The translations under genes and the position numbers were made by a program. The notes under the pieces are model-generated. The model saw nothing but the letters and a program-made list of their open reading frames with translations. It searched no databases and was not told the origin of the DNA. This document shows, piece after piece, positions 21,807 through 26,385 of a stretch of 26,385 bases of DNA. The stretch is from a virus. The stretch lies in IMG/VR virus record IMGVR_UViG_3300008113_001181, positions 1 through 26,385 of that record. The stretch is one strand, 5' to 3'. Position 1 is the stretch's first letter. Each line of letters begins with the position of its first letter.

Positions 21807-23815
21807 TGGGAATAGTTACAACGCAAGGGTTTGTATTCAAACTAGTAGCAAATGGTGAGATATTAGATTTATTTGCCGATGAAGAAATAAAGTTATCGGA
21901 TAACGTTACAGGTCTTTTTGATTTGGGTGTTATTCCTGCTGATTTTACTCGTCAGATTTCTTTGCCTGGTACAAAAAAGAATAATGCATTCTTTGAGCAT
22001 GTGTATGATATTAGTGTTTTTAACCCTGATACATTTGCTACAAATATTAAAGTACCATGTTATTTAGATTTTGATGGTATCTACATTTCGCAAGGATACC
22101 TACAATTAAATAAAGTAAATGTAATAGCTAATAAATTTATTGATTCATACGAAGTAACTATCTTTGGAGCAATATCTTCTTTTGCTAAAACAATTACAAA
22201 TACATTCCTAACTCAATTAACAACATTAAATCAATACAACCACACAGCTTCATTTAATAATATAAGTGCAAGTTGGGCTGGGCAATTATATAATGGTGAT
22301 ATAGTTTATCCATTAGCTGAGTATGGACAAAAGATGAAGTACACATCAGGTGACCCATTTTTTGGTATAGATGATAATGAAGGTGGATTAACAGTTCAGG
22401 ATTTCAAACCAGCTATTCGTATGAAAGCAGTTTGGGATGCAATATTTGATTATTCTGGATACACATATACAGGCTCATTCTTTAATGAACCATTTTTAGA
22501 TGATGTTTATTTAGTTTGCAATAGAGCATTAAGATACCCTGTTTTTGATAATGTTGATTTAGAAAATTATGGTGTTGTTACAATTGCACCATTGTCTGGT
22601 AGTGGACAAACTGATTTGAATATACCACAAAGTACAGTAACTAATTTACCTTGGTATAGTGTAACAAAAGACCCTAGTGGTGTTGTTGGACAAAACTCAT
22701 CTTATAGATTAGATGTTACTTCATCATTAAAAGGTATATTAACATTAGAAGTAAAATTATCAGGTTCATTAGGTGGACCTGTTACTGAATTTATTGTTAG
22801 AGATACTGGTTCATTAACACAACAATCTCTAACTACATTAGTAAACTTTAATCAATATTTTAGTGATAACACATACGCAATGTTTGCTGAAGGTGCTAAT
22901 GGACAAAATAAAACATATACAGTTTCAACTGAATTTACAACTGCACTATTAAACCCTGGCACTTATTATTTTGGCATAGAATGGAGAGATATATTTTCAG
23001 CACCATACAATAACTTTACATTTGTATTAGACCCTAATGGTAAACCAAAATCATCATTACAAATTACAAAGGTTCAACAGGCAGCTGATGAAAGGATTAT
23101 GAATATTCCATTGAATATGCCATTTGGTACTAATGGAATTAAGTTAATTGATTTTATCAAAGGAGTTCAAAAGAAATATAACTTAGTAATATATCCATCT
23201 AAAACTAAAAGGAATGAATTCATAGTTGAAACATTTAACAATTGGTATCAGGCTGGAGAGATAAAAGATTTTAATAAATACATAAATTTAGATGAGAAAA
23301 TAGAAGTAATTCCTGCTAACAATCTTGCGGTTAATGAACTTAATTTTGGTGATACATTAGACCAGGATTATATCTCACAACAATTTAGTAAAGCAGCAAA
23401 TAGAGAATACGGAAAACAATACTATACGGATACTGAAAATTTCTTTTCACAAGGTAAGTTTGAAGTTAAAACAACATTGGCAAGTTCACCATTAATACAA
23501 ATACAAGGTACTGGAATTTCAGGTTCAGTAGCTGGAGTTAATCCACCACCAACTGCATATTATTGGAGTATTGGACCTTCTGGATTTGGAAGTTCTTATC
23601 AGGCATGTACTGATACCTACTACTATCCTGGTGTTGTATATAGTGCAGAACAATCTCCATTTACAGTTACTTATTTCTATTTAGACCAAGCATTAACATT
23701 ACCATTTAATGGTGGTGACAACTTTTGGAAGTTTTATAGACCTTCTGAAGGGTCTTCAACTTATGTAGCACAAATAGGAAGTTTAGGATACAACTATCAA
23801 ACATTATCTTGTTAA
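21806..23815 (+). CDS. Tail tip/baseplate protein, N-terminal part with inserted domain
   Basis: The 669-residue protein starts MGIVTTQGFVFKLVANGEIL and has IPADFTRQISLPGTKKNNAFF early, a phrase typical of tail proteins of Bacteroidota phages that insert a short host-side domain. The middle contains IRMKAVWDAIFDYSGYTYTG, and the region near residues 445-510 has FIKGVQKKYNLVIYPSKTKR and LDEKIEVIPANNL. From about residue 575 a Cys-Tyr-Trp domain appears (YYWSIGPSGFG, QACTDTYYYPG, VTYFYLDQALTLPFNGG), unlike the rest, and the protein then stops. The expected C-terminal part of this family is in the next gene, so the gene seems split by this domain. Confidence 0.65.
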   Translation: MGIVTTQGFVFKLVANGEILDLFADEEIKLSDNVTGLFDLGVIPADFTRQISLPGTKKNNAFFEHVYDISVFNPDTFATNIKVPCYLDFDGIYISQGYLQLNKVNVIANKFIDSYEVTIFGAISSFAKTITNTFLTQLTTLNQYNHTASFNNISASWAGQLYNGDIVYPLAEYGQKMKYTSGDPFFGIDDNEGGLTVQDFKPAIRMKAVWDAIFDYSGYTYTGSFFNEPFLDDVYLVCNRALRYPVFDNVDLENYGVVTIAPLSGSGQTDLNIPQSTVTNLPWYSVTKDPSGVVGQNSSYRLDVTSSLKGILTLEVKLSGSLGGPVTEFIVRDTGSLTQQSLTTLVNFNQYFSDNTYAMFAEGANGQNKTYTVSTEFTTALLNPGTYYFGIEWRDIFSAPYNNFTFVLDPNGKPKSSLQITKVQQAADERIMNIPLNMPFGTNGIKLIDFIKGVQKKYNLVIYPSKTKRNEFIVETFNNWYQAGEIKDFNKYINLDEKIEVIPANNLAVNELNFGDTLDQDYISQQFSKAANREYGKQYYTDTENFFSQGKFEVKTTLASSPLIQIQGTGISGSVAGVNPPPTAYYWSIGPSGFGSSYQACTDTYYYPGVVYSAEQSPFTVTYFYLDQALTLPFNGGDNFWKFYRPSEGSSTYVAQIGSLGYNYQTLSC

Positions 23816-23825
23816 AATAAATTAT

Positions 23826-24794
23826 ATGTCACAAATTATACCAATATACGTTCCAACTTACATTAGTTCCGTAGATTATCAACCGGCTAGGGTTTTACCA
23901 CGTTTACTATTCTATAATGGACAAGTAGATTGTGAAAGATTTTATGTGAAAGATGATAATAATGCAGCAAATGAAGTTAAGCAATTTCCTTATTTTGACA
24001 ATTACAATGTAGTATCAGGTTCTCAATTTCCTACAACAGGTTCTAACTCATTACTATTTTATAATGAATCAGCAGTTTATGGTGAAGTACCTTTTGAATC
24101 ATTATATTCTCAATATTGGCAAAACTATGTAGAATTGTTATATAACCCACGCACTAGATTGTTGAATGCTTCAGCAATTATTCCATTAGCAGATTATTTT
24201 AAGATGGAATTAAATGATGTAGTACAATTTAGAGGTAACTACTATCATCTTCGTGCGATTAACGATTATAATTTGAAGAATGGAGAATGCCAAATACAAT
24301 TGCTTGGCCCTATATTACCAGATGCGTTACCATTTGCTCAACCTGTTGTACCAACAACAACAACCACAAGTACAACTTCTACTACAACTACAAGTACCAC
24401 AACCAGTACTTCTACAACTTCTACTACAACTTCAACGACTACTACAACTAGTGGTGGTGCTACTTTAGCATGGAGTTTTAGTGAAACAGGTGGAGCTAGA
24501 GGACAAATGGATTTATATGTAAATGGTTCAATTGTTGAAAGTAGAAGTATTACATCATCAGGAACATATACTGTTTACGTTGGTGATACAATTAATGTTC
24601 AAGTAACTGCTGATGATTGTGGTTCACCTAACAACTATTCAAATGCATATTGTACAGGTATTATAACTGATGCAGATTGTAATCCAAGCGGTACGGCAAG
24701 TATCTTTACATCAGTTTATACTGTTGTAAGTGGTGATATTGGAGACACATTAAACTTAGATTGTTTTGCAGCATGTGATGGAGGCTGTTTATAA
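23826..24794 (+). CDS. Tail tip protein C-terminal part with Thr-rich linker and adhesin domain
   Basis: Residues 1-170 contain RVLPRLLFYNGQ, YGEVPFESLYSQYWQNYVEL, LYNPRTRLLNASAIIPLADY and LNDVVQFRGNYYHLRAINDY. This resembles the usual C-terminus of the long tail protein whose N-terminal part is encoded just upstream. A Thr/Ser linker (177-209) follows, then a small beta-rich domain (211-322) with cysteines near its end (DDCGSPNNY, ADCNPSG, CFAACDGGC). The last domain is probably a host-binding module. The start is 10 bases after the preceding stop, with an A/T-rich leader, so the two halves are likely made together and might reassemble. Confidence 0.65.
   Translation: MSQIIPIYVPTYISSVDYQPARVLPRLLFYNGQVDCERFYVKDDNNAANEVKQFPYFDNYNVVSGSQFPTTGSNSLLFYNESAVYGEVPFESLYSQYWQNYVELLYNPRTRLLNASAIIPLADYFKMELNDVVQFRGNYYHLRAINDYNLKNGECQIQLLGPILPDALPFAQPVVPTTTTTSTTSTTTTSTTTSTSTTSTTTSTTTTTSGGATLAWSFSETGGARGQMDLYVNGSIVESRSITSSGTYTVYVGDTINVQVTADDCGSPNNYSNAYCTGIITDADCNPSGTASIFTSVYTVVSGDIGDTLNLDCFAACDGGCL
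24354..24452 (+). repeat. Thr/Ser codon repeat (linker 5)
   Basis: This is about 10 kb from the other four linkers but has the same codon pattern (ACA/ACT/TCT, few other residues), including near-copies of ACAACTTCTACTACAACT. It joins a tail-tip domain to an adhesin-like domain. Confidence 0.65.
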
Positions 24795-24805
24795 AATAAA
24801 ATGTT

Positions 24806-25738
24806 ATGAATATTAGATTTGTATGTGCTCAACCAGCTAACGATTATTATAGATGGCAAGTTGAGGTTTTAATTAATAACTTTACTAAGCATGGAGTTAA
24901 TCCTAATCAGATTGATATTTTATGTGCGGTAAACAATGGACATATATCTGATGATTGGAAGAAACTTCAATCTCACTATAATACAGTACGTTTCTTTTTC
25001 TATGAGGATACTAGAGAGAATCATTCCTATATCCCATCAATTTATTTTAACCTAATGAAGCAACATCTTAAAGCATACCCTGCTTTGAAAGATGAGTGGT
25101 TATTTTTGCATGATTGTGATATTGTGTTTACTCGTCCGCCTGAATTAAATTGGGTTAGAAATAATAACACTTGGTATATGAGTGATACAAACTCATACAT
25201 AAATTACGATTACATACAACAAAAAGGAAACCACATATATGAGGATATGTGTGAGATAATTGGGTTAGATAAACAAATACCTAAGTTAATGAATAATCAT
25301 TCAGGAGGCGCTCAGTATTTGATTAAGGGAGAAGGATTTGAGTTTTGGGATAAAGTAGAAAAGGATGCAATTAAAATGTATGCTTACTTTAATTCAGTAG
25401 AACATTTACATATTGCAAAAGCTGATTGGGATTATCCAATACAAAAATGGACAGCAGGTATGTGGAGTTTATTATGGAACGCATGGTTATTCGGACATCC
25501 TACACAAGTTGATGAAAGAATGGCATTTGGATGGAGTACTGATAATGTAAGTTCAGTTGAAAAATATTGGATACTACATAACGCAGGTGTGATGGATAAT
25601 AATAGTGGTATGTTCCATAAAGCATCTTACATTAATAGATTACCTTATGGTGATGAATTAACATTAGATGAGAATAAAGCAAGTACATACTATTGGGAGC
25701 AAGTAAAAGAAACAGCTAAAAAAACAATATTGTTATGA
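24806..25738 (+). CDS. Glycosyltransferase-like protein (GT-A type)
   Basis: The 310-residue protein begins with a strand, MNIRFVCAQP, and has WLFLHDCDIVFTRPP (residues 98-112), with D103-C-D105 as a DxD motif that binds metal and nucleotide-sugar in GT-A enzymes. NNHSGGAQYLIKG (163-175) and the Trp-rich KWTAGMWSLLWNAW (214-227) are like acceptor-side motifs of related enzymes. ILHNAG (256-261) may supply a late His. Some features recall the plant hydroxyproline O-arabinosyltransferase group, but that link is tentative. No signal peptide or membrane segment is seen, so it works in the cytoplasm. It overlaps the methyltransferase gene by ATGA. The acceptor and donor sugar are unknown. Confidence 0.65.
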   Translation: MNIRFVCAQPANDYYRWQVEVLINNFTKHGVNPNQIDILCAVNNGHISDDWKKLQSHYNTVRFFFYEDTRENHSYIPSIYFNLMKQHLKAYPALKDEWLFLHDCDIVFTRPPELNWVRNNNTWYMSDTNSYINYDYIQQKGNHIYEDMCEIIGLDKQIPKLMNNHSGGAQYLIKGEGFEFWDKVEKDAIKMYAYFNSVEHLHIAKADWDYPIQKWTAGMWSLLWNAWLFGHPTQVDERMAFGWSTDNVSSVEKYWILHNAGVMDNNSGMFHKASYINRLPYGDELTLDENKASTYYWEQVKETAKKTILL

Positions 25739-26334
25739 GTGTAAGAGAAAAGTTTACAGAGATTTACGAAAAGAACCTATGGGCATCAGCTGAAAGTGTG
25801 AGCGGAGGTGGTTCTGAAATGCAAAATACAAAAGTGATTCGTAGAGAATTGCCTGTATTAATACAAAAGTTTGGTATTCAATCTATTTTAGATATTCCTT
25901 GCGGAGACTGGAATTGGATGAAAGATGTAGATTTATGTGGAGCATCTTACATAGGAGCAGATATAGTAGAACCATTAATCCAAAGAAATAAAGAAGCATA
26001 TCCATTAACCGATTTTAGGGTGTTAGATTTAATCAATGATACACTACCAAAAGTGGACTTAATCTTTACCAGAGATTGTTTAGGACACCTAAGTAATGGT
26101 AATGTATCAAAAGCATTGAGAAACTGTCAGGAAAGCGGCTCAAAATACCTCCTGGCTACATCATTTACTAAGTGGGATATGAACCCTGATATAGAAGATG
26201 GTGGTTGGAAATGCATAAATCTAATGATACCCCCATTTCAGCTAAATCCAATTTATTTAATAAACGAAGATTGTCAGGAAGGATACCCTCATTATAACGA
26301 TAAGTGTATGATTTTGTTTCAATTAAACCCTTAA
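25735..26334 (+). CDS. SAM-dependent methyltransferase, coupled to glycosyltransferase
   Basis: The 199-residue protein has SVSGGGSEMQNTKVIRREL near the start, the SAM-binding motif ILDIPCGDWNW (51-61), the second motif YIGADIVEPLI (72-82), VLDL with D98, and VDLIFTRDCLGHLS (107-120). The rest contains SFTKWDMNPDIEDGGW. This is a class I methyltransferase of a type often found beside glycosyltransferases in phage and bacterial gene clusters. No DNA-methylase catalytic motif is seen. The ATGA overlap with the glycosyltransferase gene implies coupled translation and suggests a joint task such as O-methylation of an added sugar. This is inference from context. Confidence 0.75.
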   Translation: MSVREKFTEIYEKNLWASAESVSGGGSEMQNTKVIRRELPVLIQKFGIQSILDIPCGDWNWMKDVDLCGASYIGADIVEPLIQRNKEAYPLTDFRVLDLINDTLPKVDLIFTRDCLGHLSNGNVSKALRNCQESGSKYLLATSFTKWDMNPDIEDGGWKCINLMIPPFQLNPIYLINEDCQEGYPHYNDKCMILFQLNP

Positions 26335-26359
26335 TCACAAAACCAAACAAAAGTGTTAA

Positions 26360-26385
26360 ATGGATATGATAAAGACTGTAATTGA
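26360..26385 (+). CDS. Possible start of next gene, cut by window end
   Basis: ATG at 26360 opens MDMIKTVI and the frame stays open to the window edge. It follows the methyltransferase gene by 25 bases. The leader GTGTTAAAT (26353-26361) resembles the TTGTTAAAT motif seen before other genes. Too little is visible to identify anything; the call is weak. Confidence 0.3.

Noticed and set aside
7918-24794. Diversity-generating retroelement acting on the adhesins
   Set aside because: No reverse transcriptase frame, template repeat or adenine-biased variable repeat was recognised in this window.
1-26385. Complete circular genome or direct terminal repeats
   Set aside because: The left end cuts a gene and I see no overlap between the two ends; the window appears to be a part of a larger genome.
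1-26385. Integrase, attachment site or tRNA genes marking a prophage
   Set aside because: No recombinase-like protein and no convincing tRNA cloverleaf or CCA-like end was noticed; a tRNA scan would be needed to exclude them.

Overview
This window is part of a double-stranded DNA tailed-phage genome that very probably infects a member of the Bacteroidota, perhaps an aquatic one. The DNA is A+T-rich. Nearly all start codons follow an A/T-rich leader (endings such as AATAATATG or AAATTATATG) instead of a Shine-Dalgarno sequence, as is typical of Bacteroidota. One leftward promoter matches the Bacteroidota form TTTG-N20-TAnnTTTG exactly. Several proteins resemble families I know mainly from Bacteroidota phages. 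All assignments come from reading the sequence; no database search was possible.

Layout. (i) 1-1292: three leftward genes of unknown function, the first cut by the window edge. (ii) 1293-1765: a divergent, gene-free control region with two perfect DnaA boxes, several direct repeats and the leftward promoter, a candidate replication origin. (iii) 1766-4251: rightward genes for a replication-initiator-like protein with iteron-like repeats inside its coding sequence, an HNH endonuclease, small Cys-motif proteins and a sigma-factor-like protein. (iv) 4343-7590: terminase small and large subunits, a methyltransferase and a tail-chaperone-like gene with a clear -1 frameshift extension. (v) 7642-14918: an accessory adhesin region with repeat fibers, collagen-like repeats, three glycine-rich proteins, Thr/Ser-rich linkers and a spike-base-like protein. 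(vi) 14930-20591: candidate scaffold (fused to an adhesin-region domain), major capsid protein, tail-tube-like protein, portal, connector and tail-completion proteins. (vii) 20640-24794: distal tail proteins, one of which seems split by an inserted domain. (viii) 24806-26334: a glycosyltransferase-like gene overlapping a methyltransferase gene by ATGA.

How it fits together. The left control region probably drives divergent early transcription and replication. The rightward genes form a long late block for packaging, virion assembly and host adhesion. The adhesin region looks modular: glycine-rich domains, a 'MAHFA' domain and Thr-rich linkers recur in different combinations, and there are scars of recent rearrangement (an out-of-frame fiber junction, a truncated domain fused to the scaffold, a split tail gene). 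The glycosyltransferase and methyltransferase at the right end could decorate a phage or host glycan; the Thr/Ser-rich linkers are one possible but unproven substrate. No integrase, lysis gene, tape-measure protein, tRNA, CRISPR array or reverse transcriptase was seen in this window.
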